From Sacculina carcini (Eukaryota; Arthropoda; Thecostraca; Sacculinidae): a stretch of 64,000 nt of DNA. Where the stretch lies: positions 317,001-381,000 of the forward strand of contig OU696584.1 of the NCBI GenBank assembly GCA_916048095.2. Direction: 5' to 3'. This document shows, piece by piece, positions 19,735 through 31,091 of this stretch. Below the pieces are notes generated by a model that saw only the letters and a program-made list of their open reading frames with translations, did no database searches and was not told the DNA's origin. Each line of letters begins with the position of its first letter. Position 1 is the stretch's first letter. A program made the position numbers and the translations under genes.

Positions 19735-20417
19735 AGGCAACCATGTACTTTCTGTCAATTTGTGCTCCTTATTTTTGGGCGTGTTTCATTATCAATGCTG
19801 AAGCGCTAGGAAGCGCTTCACAGTGTTACATTATCAATGCTGAAGGTGGAGTGAAGTACTTCACTGCGCTTCACTCGGAAGGCTTGAAGCAGAAGGCATT
19901 AGGCAATCATTGCGCTTTAGCGACATTCCTTTTCCCGTGTGCTGTTTGTTTTGGAATTGAATAGAGGAATAGAATATATTTGTTGAGGACTATATAATAT
20001 AGAATATATTTTCTGTGAGCATTTTGTTCGCCATAGCGGACGACTTAAAGTATTTGGGTGGTATTTGATTAGCGCAGCTCCATATGGAATTAATGAATCC
20101 ATGAACTAAAATTCAGCAAATCAACAGAAAGCAATTGCAAATGATGAAAATGAAGCAGAACAAATTATTTGGACCAGAAAGTTTGTGGGTTTATTCGCAC
20201 TCAGCTGTTCAAAATAGTCAAACAAGCGTCATTGATGTATCACTTCACAAAGTGTTTCATTATCTTCCATCAACTTCCTTCAGCACTTACGTTAGTGATA
20301 ATGAAACACGCCCTTTGTCTCCATACCGCTCTGTGTCTACACTGTTAATACTCTGCTCCTGCTCGCGCCTTTGCCCTCGAAAGTGCGCTATATCAAAAAC
20401 ATGTTGTTGTTGTTATT
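19735..20417 (+). mobile_element. LINE family A 3' UTR and tail, split by an insert
   Basis: CCATGTACTTTCTGTCAATT at 19741 and, after the insert at 19777-20313, CTCTGTGTCTACACTGTTA..CCCTCGAAAGTGCGCTATATC plus (TTG)n match the inverse copy at 10574-10710. No RT part is retained. Confidence 0.75.
19777..20313. mobile_element. Non-autonomous DNA transposon with 18-bp TIRs
   Basis: GGGCGTGTTTCATTATCA at the left end and its exact reverse complement at the right end. The flanks are TTT (19774-19776) and TTT (20314-20316). Comparison with the uninterrupted LINE copy (CTTATTTTTGTC) shows that a 3-bp TTT was duplicated. A 3-bp TSD and G-rich TIR suggest the PIF/Harbinger superfamily. The 537 bp contain no transposase. 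Confidence 0.85.
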
Positions 20418-22936
20418 TAAGCATGTCACTCTGACTGATATAGACATGTGCATTCGTGCCATAAAATTTAATATTAATTTTTCTACTCTTCGTGCAAACT
20501 TGCATCACCTGGACATATCAACAACACTGGCTTATAATTACCGCAAAATATGATGATGGTTTTGTCAGCCAAATCCATTTACACTTTGGAACATTCAAGA
20601 AACTTAGCATCGAATGAGTATGTCAAATTATATTCTAGATTCAAATGTCACTACCAGGCATCAGTGCTACAGACTCGACAGACTCGACAGACCATATACA
20701 GATAAGATAGTGAAACACACAGTCTTATCACAACTGCGAATTGTCCAAATGCACTTCAAGTAGACATGTAAACGTGAATCTGAAACTAGCAAAGTGTAGT
20801 GTGGAAGAGGGATTTATATGCTAATTTTATATTATATATATCCATGTACAATATTATTTAAAATTGATTATATTTAAGCGCAACATTGAGCTCAAATTTT
20901 AGCGCACCAAAATAACATCTTTGTTCATTACCTTCACCTATCTTCACTTGCCAACCACGAATATGTACGAAAATAATACAAGAGCAAACGTGATTGTTAT
21001 TTTTTTAGCAATAGTAAATTTATACATTACACGCCCAGATTCAATATATGACCATGAACGCTAACACAGCAAGTCTAGCCACGAACACGATACTTGCAGG
21101 TACATTACTCGCAATCATACGCATATGAACTAATCTACACTGGTATAATCTGCTTGTGTAAACATCAGCCACAAATCACATAACACTTGATACATACGAA
21201 TGTCAATATACAATACGCGCATACACCCGTGTGTATGAGGGATGTATGAGGCGGTGAAGTCCGTGTTCACCAGGACAACAGCGTTATCAGTACATTCATC
21301 ACCGAACATATTGGCGTTTTGTGGGAAATGTGAGTCTGTGTAACACTTCGCAAAGAAAACCCAATCAAATGTTACCTGGTTCTTCTTGGATACAAAAAGG
21401 CAAGTCAGTATAGTGCGATAGGCGCTGGAAATACTGCATATCAATGTTGCGAAATATATTGCAAAACCGTGGAAATCTAATAGTGGAAAATGTTCGAGGA
21501 GAAATTATACCAGCACTATCCATCTGTACACATAATCTAGAAAGGACACTATTGGAAACATACGACAAATACGGAAAATAAATTGATATTCGTCTGCGAC
21601 GAGATACGCTAGGTCATGTGCTGGTTATAAATGAAAGGACTGGACAGTCTCAACAGACAGCTGCAACAGTGTTGTCCACCACGTGCAAACACTTGGGAGC
21701 AAGTTCAAAAAGCATCTCCACTTGTGCCTTAATTAGCACATGCTTCATACATGTATGTCTGTCTGCCTGTCTGCCTCGCATGTCAATCGTGTTTGCTAGC
21801 CAAGCCAGGTTGATCTGTTGCGACTTACTGCACGACACCGCTCTCTCACTCATGCGCTCACAACACGTCTGCACGATAGAGCAGGGAGATATTTTGCCTC
21901 GAAGACATATTGAGAGCTGAGCGTGTATAAATGCACGCGTTAAACGTGTGTATTGCAGAGTTGCACGGTGGTGGTGAATAATTCACGTCTGATCCAACTC
22001 CATTGTTTCTAAGCGGAGTTTGCAATTATCTGTTGAGGATTTGTGAGAAATGATGATAGAAAGAGCAATGTTTGACCAGCAGCGGCAGCAGTGAGTTTTA
22101 CGAGACATTCACTACAAACACATACACGACATTGACCGCCAACACGCCTGTTTACACAGACAGCATCCTATATGGCAATGTGAGTTGTTGCGGAGTAATC
22201 AAGCCTCATATCCGTCTGCAACAATTGGCGTAACCAGGCATATCTTGGCATGGTTCGGTGTGTTCACATGGTCGTATTACCCACAAGCAATGAAAGGCAA
22301 GACGGGTTTGAAAATTAAATATAAATGAACCGATCATAAGCTGAAAAACAGGAAACGTCTTAAATCTAACACATGCACAACTTTGGAACTGGATTTAACC
22401 CTCAACCCTGTCCAGCTGTATCTGCCCCTGAAGTGGTGCAAGCAGAGAGCGGGTGCACGTGCGCGCGCATGTTTGTGTTTGTTGCATGACGACCACGAAG
22501 GTGTGTATGAACTTGACGTTGCAGCGCGACGTGGAAATGCAAGATGGCTGACAAGTCGCGCGATATTTCACGTGACAGCTGGCTGGCATTTTGATGCTGC
22601 GCTGTACAAAAACCATGACGCGCTAGTAACAGTCTCGCTCGTATCCATGCATTTCCTGCACGCGTTTTTCCTAGCAGCAGCGCCAAGTGAAATAACAGGG
22701 TGATTGAGGAAAACAAGTGGATAAGATATTTGATATGGTCCTGTAGATGGACTAGGTGAGGGGTTTTCTAAATCAACAATATTTCAATGTGTTGGAGTGA
22801 AATAAAGTTGTATGAATAAATGAAGCATTATACTGCTGCGATAGCAAAAATGACGTACTGGAATGGGGTACACGAACGAACTCCACTAGTAATAATGACA
22901 ATAGTAACAATAGTAATTTACTAAGCCAAATTGAGC
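20418..22936. other. Intergenic DNA, no confident gene
   Basis: Mostly AT-rich. A GC-richer stretch at about 22395-22680 could be coding on the minus strand: GCTGCTAG|GA is a possible acceptor, and the phase would fit the exon ending at 23113, adding KTRAGNAWIRARLLLARHGF onward to a stop at 22402. This link is weak. Confidence 0.3.
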
Positions 22937-23112
22937 TCATATAAATTTGCGTGCAAAATACTTCTCGGCGCCTAGCTGTTTGTGTAAATCATACCGGTGT
23001 TTGAGTCTGCAGTTCATCTTAGCATCTTCACCGACACTTGGATGTACTTTCAGATAGCAGAATAAAAAAGGACGAACAAAACGGATATGAGGAGGAGAAT
23101 TCTTGCAAATAC

Positions 23113-24100
23113 CTGCACTCGGTTGTGTCTGGCGAATGAGCACCGGTCCGGCACTGGTGGCATCCAGAATCAGCGCTGTTGTAGTGATCGTTTGCGAGTT
23201 GGGCGGCGTTATGACAGTGTTTCCAGCTGCCACTCCTCCTCCACTCAAATGTGCTAATCCAATGCCCAGTCGAGATGGTGCCAGGGACACGGGAACCACC
23301 GTGGTTCTGCCTCGGCTTGCTGTGTCGCAGGCCGAGTCAGAGGCAGTGGTCGCTAGCACACGCGCTGTCGAGGCAGGCAAACAAGCAGCTGTAACATATG
23401 CACTTGCCGAGGTCACCGAAGTCACAGACGTGGTTGCGATTCGCCATCCAGACCCGGCCGGTCTCAGACTAATGGACAGTTGCTGGCGCTGAGCACCACC
23501 CGATCCTTCTGCTACTCCGGCATCTACCTTTTCTCCTCCCACCACTGCTCCCCCTGATCTATCACCCCCACAACCGTTACTGCTCCCGTTGCTTTCGCTC
23601 GGAGAGGACACAGCAGATTGACTAATCGCTCCACTTCCTTCCATGGTTGTCATTGACGATGCGCCGTCGCCCAGATTCTTCGGCGGACACGTCCCGAACA
23701 GCTTACTCAGGTTGACTCTACGCATATGCGCGTAGCTTTTCAGGTGATATTCAATCGAGCTGCGTCGGCGTGGATCTACGGCTTTGTCGCAGTAACGACA
23801 CACCAGCAGTCGATCGGAGCAGCGGAACATGTTGTGGCCGTACTCTCGCACCCGATCTTCAGGCGTTTTGTTCGACAGATGACTGCGTCCCCGGGGCTCG
23901 GCACAAACTGTCTTTCTGGACTGTGACACGGCCGGTGTGGGTATCAACGCAGGTCGCGACCTTCGCGTCTTGATTCGACGTGGCCGAGTGTCAGCCGAGT
24001 TGTTGCGACCACTGGTCGTTGCCATGGCAACAAGCGGCATCAACGTCTGCTCTTTATTCTGCTCGCACTCGGTCGCTGCTGACGTCATCGCCTTTTCCAT
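23113..24100 (-). CDS. CGGBP1/BED-like zinc-finger protein, first coding exon
   Basis: The start ATG at 24100 has a strong context (ACCATGG). The exon encodes about 329 residues and ends at CAG|GTATTT (donor at 23112), phase 1. Without splicing the frame would run to 22937. Residues 80-128 hold a single zinc finger: C101-x2-C104...H119-x5-H125 within VCRYCDKAVDPRRRSSIEYH. This arrangement and the preceding basic N-terminus resemble CGG-triplet-binding protein 1 and other BED-like DNA-binding fingers. The remainder is Ser/Thr/Gly/Ala-rich, low complexity and probably disordered, as in transcriptional regulators. Likely nuclear and DNA-binding. The specific orthologue is not identified. Downstream exons are not certain. 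Confidence 0.7.
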
Positions 24101-24372
24101 GGTAATTCGGTGAAATGCCTATTTGACGATCGCATCAAGTTACAACCACAAACCACAAAGGCTGAACAAGTATAGTCGGGCCCAGTTGATGTGTCGCATG
24201 CACTCCGTACTTGATAACAATCCCGCAGCAAACACACGCACTCACTAACCTACGCACTCACTCAGACATTAACCTATATCGGCACGCACAGTACAACACG
24301 CTAGATTGATTCTCTACTGGCACACCTTGCAACTCGGCTCGTCAACTCATTCACCGGCGCATCGCGCTATGC

Positions 24373-24407
<35 letters not shown>

Positions 24408-24930
24408 CGCGCGCTGCCTAGGTATTTATTGCTGCGCGCGCGCGATTGTGTGTGTGTATGAGTGTGCGCGCGCATTCGCGACAGCACGATGTCAGCGCGT
24501 GCTTTGGTGGCGCCAGCACACGCGACCACTGGTGGCGCGGCCATGACTGGCGTCGCGGCGCATATTGACGTCAGCCTGTGTGTGTGTGTGTGTGTGTTTG
24601 TGTGTGTCTGTGTGTGTTGGACGCATTCGCGGCGATCGATGTTGGCCTGTGTGTGCGGGGGGCGTCGTGAGGGATGGGCGGGGGACAACGCGATGCGGCC
24701 TCGCCAGGTCGTCGTCGATCGACGATGCGCAACCCCCATCCTCCCCCTCGTGCTCGACCCGGCCTCATACCCCCTCCTCTGACTTCAGTCAGCCGGCGTG
24801 CGTTGTACCGTTTGACACAGGTCCAATACGCGGCACATGTGCATGTTTGTGTGTCTGTTTGTATGCTTGTGTGTACCTTCGTCGGTGTCGTGACAGCAAT
24901 ACGTACACCACGTGCAGGACAGTCCATATA
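24101..24930. promoter_or_regulatory. CpG-rich 5' region of the zinc-finger gene
   Basis: Sequence upstream of the zinc-finger ATG becomes rich in CG dinucleotides (24390-24760, including GCGCGCGCGCG runs), with (CA)n at 24377-24404 and (GT)n at 24577-24620. It plausibly holds the promoter. No TATA box was recognised. Frames crossing it on either strand lack protein character. Confidence 0.4.
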
Positions 24931-25081
24931 TCTTAGATTGTATAAATATAGACAGGTATACCTACCGTATATGTATAGCCGAAGCCGCTTAATGTCATAC
25001 CATCGTCAGGTCCCAAACTTCGGCCCTATGTTTTACACAGGGACAGAGACCGCTAAATGTCATACCGGTTAATGTCATAGT

Positions 25082-25638
25082 CATGTCAATGTCAAATTGG
25101 TCCGCGAAATATTTCTATTTCTCTGCTTCCCAATTATACAACTCTCTTCCTCCTCATATCCTTCGGCATAACTCATACCCTTCCTTCTCCTCTGCGCTGC
25201 ATAAGTACCTGCTTTCTCCTCCATCGCCGCTTACACCTCCTTTTAGATTGCATTGGCTCTACTTCTGTATAGCTCCCCATATTTTCGCCATGTACATACT
25301 AATACGACTGGACTTTGTGTTTTGTTTTCCTTTGTTGTATGTATTTTATTCCGCTCACAGCCCCTGATGTTTTTTCCTATATTTGTGCTAATCGTGCTTG
25401 TGTGTGACGTATGGCAGTGTTTGTATTTGTCTGTTCATGTCTTTGTGGATGTTTTTTTCAATATCAAAATATGTCGGTGTTTTTCTTCCTGTTATATTTT
25501 GTCCTTGCTAGCTCTTGTTTTTCTTCTTTCTGAGCTCCCGTTTTGATATAATTATTACCCTTGTATCTCTTTATCACATATTTATCGCACCTTTGTTGAT
25601 TTGTGCGCTATATCAAATACACGGCTTGTTTGTTTGTT
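25082..25638 (+). mobile_element. LINE family A 3' fragment inside the Tigger element
   Basis: RT C-terminus: LYNSLPPHILRHNSYPSFSS then LHKYLLSPPSPLTPPFR, like the copy at 37720. It ends in GTGCGCTATATCAAATACAC plus (TTTG)n. The flanks ATAGT (25077-25081 and 25639-25643) may be a 5-bp target duplication within the element's GTCATAGTTCGGTTAATGTC stretch. Confidence 0.8.
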
Positions 25639-25800
25639 ATAGTTCGGTTAATGTCATACTATTAGTGGCCCAGTATGACATTTGTCTATACCAATGATAT
25701 CGGTTGTTGCCATACCCTTGTGTTCAGCCAGTCCATGTGTTTTGTGTTTATCCATTCAGTTAAAACACATTTCTTTGCGCGTAGTGATTGTGGCAGCAGT

Positions 25801-26335
25801 GATGGAAAAGCGTACCGGGTTCACGCTCAGGATAAGTTGCAAATCTTGGACCAGCTCAAGTTTGGCTAGAAACAAAAGATCATTGCAAAGGAACTCGGCT
25901 GCGATCAGGGAATAATATAAAAAATCAGGAAGAAAGAGAACGAAATTCGAGACATTGCGGTGCCCAGCAGCAATCTGAGTCGGAAGCGCAAGAGATCGAA
26001 CAATATTGCATAGGTGGATGAGGCGGTGCTCATATGGTTCCACCAGATGCGCGCCAAAAATGCCCCCGTGAATGGGCCTGTTATGATGGGAAACGCCAAG
26101 AAGTTGAGAGTTGAGATGAATGTGGTATTTGAACCGTCAAGTGGCTGGCTCGGACGGCTGGAGCAACGGGAAAATATAAGATTCATGAAGGCGCTAGGGG
26201 AGAAAGTGGCGGCTGATGTGGTGGGGGCAAAGTAATGACAAACGCTCTGCCCAAGGAGCTGGGCGGCTATGCGCCGAGGGACATTTTCAATACAGACGAG
26301 ACGGCACTAATCTATAGAGCGATATGATATTTCTT
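25801..26335 (+). pseudogene. Tigger-type transposase remnant
   Basis: Beginning MEKRTGFTL, then after a small frameshift DKLQILDQL and ELGCDQGII: a CENP-B/Psq-like HTH. A second DNA-binding part follows (WFHQMRAKNAPVNGPVMMG, SSGWLGRLEQRENI). The end reads APRDIFNTDETALIYRA, the first-aspartate motif of the DDE domain (usually N.DET). Several stops and frameshifts occur, and the remaining catalytic residues are deleted, so it is inactive. Confidence 0.8.
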
Positions 26336-26525
26336 CATGAAGCAAGGACTTATGTACTATGCATTAATTTCACATTTCTGATGCTTGTAAAAAACAAACT
26401 TATAAAGACAAATTTGGAGGCGAAAATGGCCAAAGTGTTGAGTTCGGATAATGTCATAGTTTGGTTAATGTCATACTTTATGCAGATCCCGAGGGTATGA
26501 CATTAAGCGGTTTCAACTGTATATA

Positions 26526-26920
26526 CCGTAGATCCCGGTCAGTAAGTCCATAATACTTTTCCAAATTTTCCATGAAGGGCTTAATTGCCAGATCTATTTC
26601 AAGTTTAAAATTGTGTCTGTCAAAGTTTTATTCATCCAAAAGAACAGGCTTCATTTTAGTATGAATTATATAAATGTCTATAAAGCATGTGCATGTGCAA
26701 AGCATGTGTATGTGCAATTATATGAGCAAAAAAGTCTATTAACACGTCAATGATAGAAATAACGTATTTTTCAACGTATTGTATATGTGGAACAAACACA
26801 GCATTTGAAAAATACTACCGGAGAAAAGAAAAATTTCGAATAGGCTATTGTGCCGTACTACCGAAAACCAAATATGAAAGACTTGAAAAATGGCATAGAC
26901 TTAATGGCCGGGAACTACGG
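26526..26920. mobile_element. TA-flanked MITE (Tc1/mariner/pogo type)
   Basis: CCGTAGATCCCGGTCAGTAA at the left pairs with ..TTAATGGCCGGGAACTACGG at the right, an imperfect TIR of about 26 bp, with TA on both sides (26524-26525, 26921-26922). It starts six bases after the Tigger element ends. A related, more diverged copy lies at about 47220-47775. Confidence 0.75.
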
Positions 26921-26937
26921 TAAAAATGCATAATATA

Positions 26938-26965
26938 TGAAAAATATATATACATATATACATAT

Positions 26966-27057
<92 letters not shown>
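26938..27057. repeat. (TA)n microsatellite
   Basis: About 45 uninterrupted TA units (26970-27055) preceded by ATACAT variants. Confidence 0.95.
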
Positions 27058-27061
<4 letters not shown>

Positions 27062-27109
27062 GAACCTCTGTGTGTCTGTGTGTCTGTGTGTCCCACATTC
27101 CTTGGTCCA

Positions 27110-28020
27110 TTTTCTGCAAGCTGCTCCCCAGTAACCACTCAGTGTACTCGCTAACAATTTACACCATTACGTTTAAAATTTTCTTGTCTACACAATAAAT
27201 TAAATTTAAAATTTACAAAATAAAACCAAAACAAGTTAGAGCGGTGAAAAGACAAATGAACCCTGGAAATTGCGAAAATTTTGGTCAATATTCTAGCATC
27301 TACTCTTCATAAACCATGAATGGTACAGCTATACGAATTATACCACTTTGTAGAAAAATTTGTTTTCTACAAGATAGGTTTAAATTCAAATTCTAAAGTT
27401 AAATATAAAATATTTAAAAATGACAAAATTACAATCTACATTCATAATTTCATTTTAACTTAAGGCGACCGATTGTATTTACTTTTTTATCTATTTCTCA
27501 ACAAATAAATATCACACATCTAAATAATTTATACCATCATGCTGGGAATTTTGTTTTCTACAGCACGGTATAATTTTTAATTTTCCAAAGTGTATTAAAA
27601 AAAGTTACGGCGGTGTGAAGTCAAAAAGGCAAAATTAGCACTGAAAAACGTGAATATTTTGGTCAATATTCCGCTATCTATTCCTCATAAATCAGCAAAG
27701 TTACAGCTATACAAATTATACTATTGTGTAGAGAATTATGTGTTCTACAAGAAAAACTATAATTTATTCCCACAAATGATACAAAAAACGTGTAAAATTG
27801 GCAAAATTATCAAATACATTCAAAATTACACTTGAACACCGGGCGACTAAAATTTATTCATTTTTCTACCTATTTCTAAGTAACTATTTGCCACACATTA
27901 AAATCAATTTTACCATTGTACTGAAATTTTGTTTTCTACAATGCGTTATAATTTTTAATTTTCCAAAGTGAATTTGAAGGAAGTTAGAGCGGTGTAAAGT
28001 CAAAATGACATATTACCAAT
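27110..28020. repeat. Degenerate tandem repeat, period about 380 bp
   Basis: Successive copies share GTCAATATTC..CTCATAAA..CAGCTATAC (27283 and 27664), ATTTTGTTTTCTACA (27548 and 27926) and AATTTTTAATTTTCCAAAGT (27571 and 27950), with a fainter first copy from about 27110. About 2.4 copies, strongly AT-rich, no coding capacity. Confidence 0.65.
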
Positions 28021-28199
28021 TTGACAGCTATTATGCGCACTTGCGATTACACATGAATATACACCGATTAAATTTGACTGAAGCCCAATAACAATTAAGA
28101 ATGCATCATATTAGCTCCAAGCATGGATGGTGTGGTTTTATTGCGTACAGTTTAATTTATGCTACACTACACTGAATGTAAAGGCTTTATTGTCCTCAA

Positions 28200-30530
28200 T
28201 ATTTACACATGAATTGTTCCGCATGACGGGCGGGTAAAATGCTCCTGGGAACAAAGTAAACTACTGAATTTTACTGTGTAATTTAATTGGTTTAATTTCA
28301 AGTTGCATAAGCATAAGTTGCATAAGGATATGTGTTGCAATATCAGGTAATGCCAACTATTTGCATATGCTGTTTTAGCGGAACCATTAACCTGGAATTA
28401 TAGATATGACAGAAAGTTGCATTGTTTTGACAGTGTTACACTTCTGAATTACTACACACGAAGGACGGGTGTGAAATTGAGCAGTGTTGAGGGAAAAAAC
28501 TTCGTCAATAATTAAAACAAGAATTTACAAATTTGACTTTTTCTATTGGTCGTTTTACATAAATTTTCTTTGTGTTTCTTTCGCGTTTTAGTTCTGAATT
28601 ATTCGCACGACGGGCAGCTTTAAATATGAGGCGGGTTGTGGAAAAACATGTTTTCTAAATTGAAACATAAATTTCACATTTAGACCTTTATATTGGCTAA
28701 AAGTTTCCTGTGGGTTTCTTTTTCTTTCTCAATTTGCATTAATTTTTTATTAATCGAATATTAATTATATTTTATGAACTGTTCCGCACGACGGGCGGGC
28801 TTAAATGTATCTATAAACAGTGGGTTTAAATGATACCGGGGTATAATATATTTTGCTAGCAGTGAATATTCTAGCGATAAAAGTATAATAGCTCTTAAGC
28901 AAATGATGGTGGAGAATGATGTGACCCTTAAAAAATATATTTTGCGATCTGATGATATATGTATTAAAAATAATACGGAGCAGAATATAGATTGCATAAT
29001 ATAATATCGGCTGTAATATCAAGGGCTGTTATATCGGTGTAATCCAAAAAATAACAACTGTATGAGTATGATGCATTAGTGGAAGCATTAACCGGTAATT
29101 ATGAGATAATATTATGGAAAAAATTGATTTATATACTAAAAAAATTATTGTTATTTTGTGTTTACTTTTCAAAATTATTCCTGACGACGGGCGGGTTAAG
29201 TATGAGGCGGGTTGACTGAATAATATGTCGTCAATTATTAGTATAAGAATATGCAAATTCAGAACACGAATTTTCTATTGGTATAGATTTTACAATTCAG
29301 AGTTTTCTATTAGACTGGCTGTTTGCATTTTAATATGTATTACTTTTGTTTTATTAATTGTCCCGCACGACGGGTGGGTTCAAACATTCTATTTTACCGT
29401 GTGAAATGAATCCATATACAAAACTCACGGGCTTGACTTCAAGATCCAGACTCACTAATGTAAATGTGACTTAAATGGTGTACAAATATATCGCATTATG
29501 CAACAAATATGAATTTAGCTGCCTTACAGTTTGGATCCGATATTATATTGGCGGGTTGAGAGAAAAGTATTGGTGGGCCGCGTGTTTGGGACCCCTGGGG
29601 TAGATAATCGCAGTCTTCTGATTACAAATTATGATCGAATCAGTATATTTTATGATCACAAACTAATAAGTTCAATCACCTCAGACTAGGCTGAGTGCGG
29701 TCAAGATTGAATGGTTGTATTGGGTTGGGTTGGTTTGACTCAGGTTATATTGGGTTTTAATGATAGCGGCACATATATAAATTTTAGTAATAAATATGAT
29801 AGCGGTAAAAGTAAAATAGTACTTAAGCAAATGATGTTGGGGAATGATGTTAAGTATTAAATATAGTTTGGACACATTCTGATGTAAAAATTTCATCATC
29901 TTTCATTGTTTGTTTCGTGTTTGTGTTCTGAATTATACCACACGACGGGCAGATTTATATATCAGGAGGGTTGAGGGATAATATTTGTCAAAATAAAAAC
30001 AAAAATATTCACATTTAGACTTATTTATTGGTTGAGATATTTATGGGTTACATTTTTTGGTTTTCAATTCGTATTCATTATATTTTATGTATTTAATATG
30101 AATTTTGTTGTATGAATTGTTGCGCACGACGGGCAGGCTTAAAAAAGTGTTTTCATTTTTTACTTCATTATTTCAAATGGTTCATTTAAAAAAGTATTTT
30201 TTTATAATAAAAATGCTCCGCGGGCAGCAGCTATAGACAATAGAACGTTCAATTTTCCCTGTAGAATTAATCCATACACAAAATCTGACTTCAAGCTCCA
30301 GAAAGGATCGTGTTCGAGCTCTGAAATATTCAGCACGACGGGCGGGTGTAAAAATTACTAAGGCGGACTGAGGGGAAGTATTTTGTCGAAATATAGATAA
30401 TTAAACTTAGAATTTTCAATTGATTAATCTTTCTATGATTGTACCCTATTTCATTTTTAATTTTCCATATTTATTTATGAATTGAATATGAATTTCATGT
30501 TATGAATTGCTCCGCACAACGGGCGGGTTT
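28200..30530. repeat. AT-rich degenerate satellite with recurring CACGACGGGCGGG boxes
   Basis: The GC box CGCACGACGGGCGGG(T/C)TT or close variants occurs at about 28214, 28600, 28783, 29178, 29364, 29938, 30121, 30333 and 30508, with a weaker one at 28456. Several come in pairs 174-186 bp apart, with GAGGCGGGTTGAG (or similar) about 20 bp after the first box of a pair. Between them is AT-rich sequence with recognisable but diverged homology. At 29560-29600 GGGCCGCGTGTTTGGGACCC resembles sub-terminal sequence of some hAT transposons. Confidence 0.6.
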
Positions 30531-30539
30531 CAATGCTAG

Positions 30540-30990
30540 TATATGTATATTCGCGCTTGCAAACGAGATTAAACTGGATTGCTATTTCACTTTTAGCAAT
30601 TTTTTTGTTGGTCGATTCCATGTCTCTAGCCAATTTCTGATCGCTTCTATTCAGACAACTCAACAACTTCCCTATATTACGTAACGTTTCGGCGTTACCA
30701 GACTCCATCATCAGACACAAATAACATGAGAACACAATAACAACGCAAATATCAACACACAATCACTACAACATTCAAACAATAATTCACAGGCTATTTA
30801 TGTCATTAACCAAGTGTCACTCCTAGGTGTCATTGTCTGGTAGGTGTGAAAGTGGTGTTGGCTGGCTGTCGCAGGGGCGCGTCGAGTTTCGCTCCAACGG
30901 GGGTCTCGGTGAGCTGGCAGAATACCGTTTTCCTCGAGCTGTATATTCAGCGTCGGCTTCAGCTGGGTCTTGACGTGTGATTTTTCTGTC
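30540..30990 (-). mobile_element. Penelope-like element, 3' end only (copy 3)
   Basis: On the minus strand it has the C-terminal end of the GIY-YIG protein (LKPTLNIQLEENGILPAH, about 30972-30910), then the 3' region, a hammerhead-like motif and the same ending (CAAACGAGATTAAA, plus-strand sense) as copies 1 and 2. It is diverged from them and 5'-truncated. Confidence 0.8.
30676..30722 (-). ncRNA. Hammerhead-like motif of PLE copy 3
   Basis: Minus strand: TTGTGT-CTGATGA-T-GGAGT(ctggta)ACGCC-GAAAC-GTT-ACGTAA. The core CUGAUGA and GAAA are conserved. Stem I pairs UUGUGU with ACGUAA (wobbles included), with different bases from copy 1, so pairing is kept while sequence changes. Stem II has one A/G mismatch. 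Confidence 0.55.
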
Positions 30991-31005
30991 ATATATATAT
31001 AATAT

Positions 31006-31091
31006 AAAATATAATAGTATAACGAAAATATATGCAATAGATTGCCCATATTTCATCTATTGCATTTATTTTCGTTATACTATTATATTTT
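31006..31091. repeat. 35-bp inverted repeat (palindrome)
   Basis: Arms 31006-31040 and 31057-31091 are near-perfect reverse complements separated by 16 bp, AT-rich, next to the PLE copy 3 5' edge. Confidence 0.9.

Larger units (their letters stand above)
24976..26519 (+). mobile_element. pogo/Tigger DNA transposon, internally deleted
   Basis: The TIRs are AGCCGAAGCCGCTTAATGTC.. on the left and ..GACATTAAGCGGTTTCAACTG on the right, flanked by TA at 24974-24975 and 26520-26521, as expected for Tc1/mariner/pogo. Sub-terminal GGTTAATGTCATA words recur near both ends. The coding remnant (25800-26330) includes a CENP-B-like helix-turn-helix and the start of the DDE domain, but the rest of the catalytic core is missing. 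A LINE fragment sits in the 5' part. Confidence 0.85.

Noticed and set aside
22383..22703. Plus-strand 106-residue gene
   Set aside because: No domain, and the minus strand is equally open; only a weak possible exon of the zinc-finger gene remains.
25066..25658. A 14-bp target duplication CGGTTAATGTCATA around the LINE in the Tigger element
   Set aside because: The same word recurs as a sub-terminal repeat of the Tigger element near its other end, so ATAGT is the safer target duplication.
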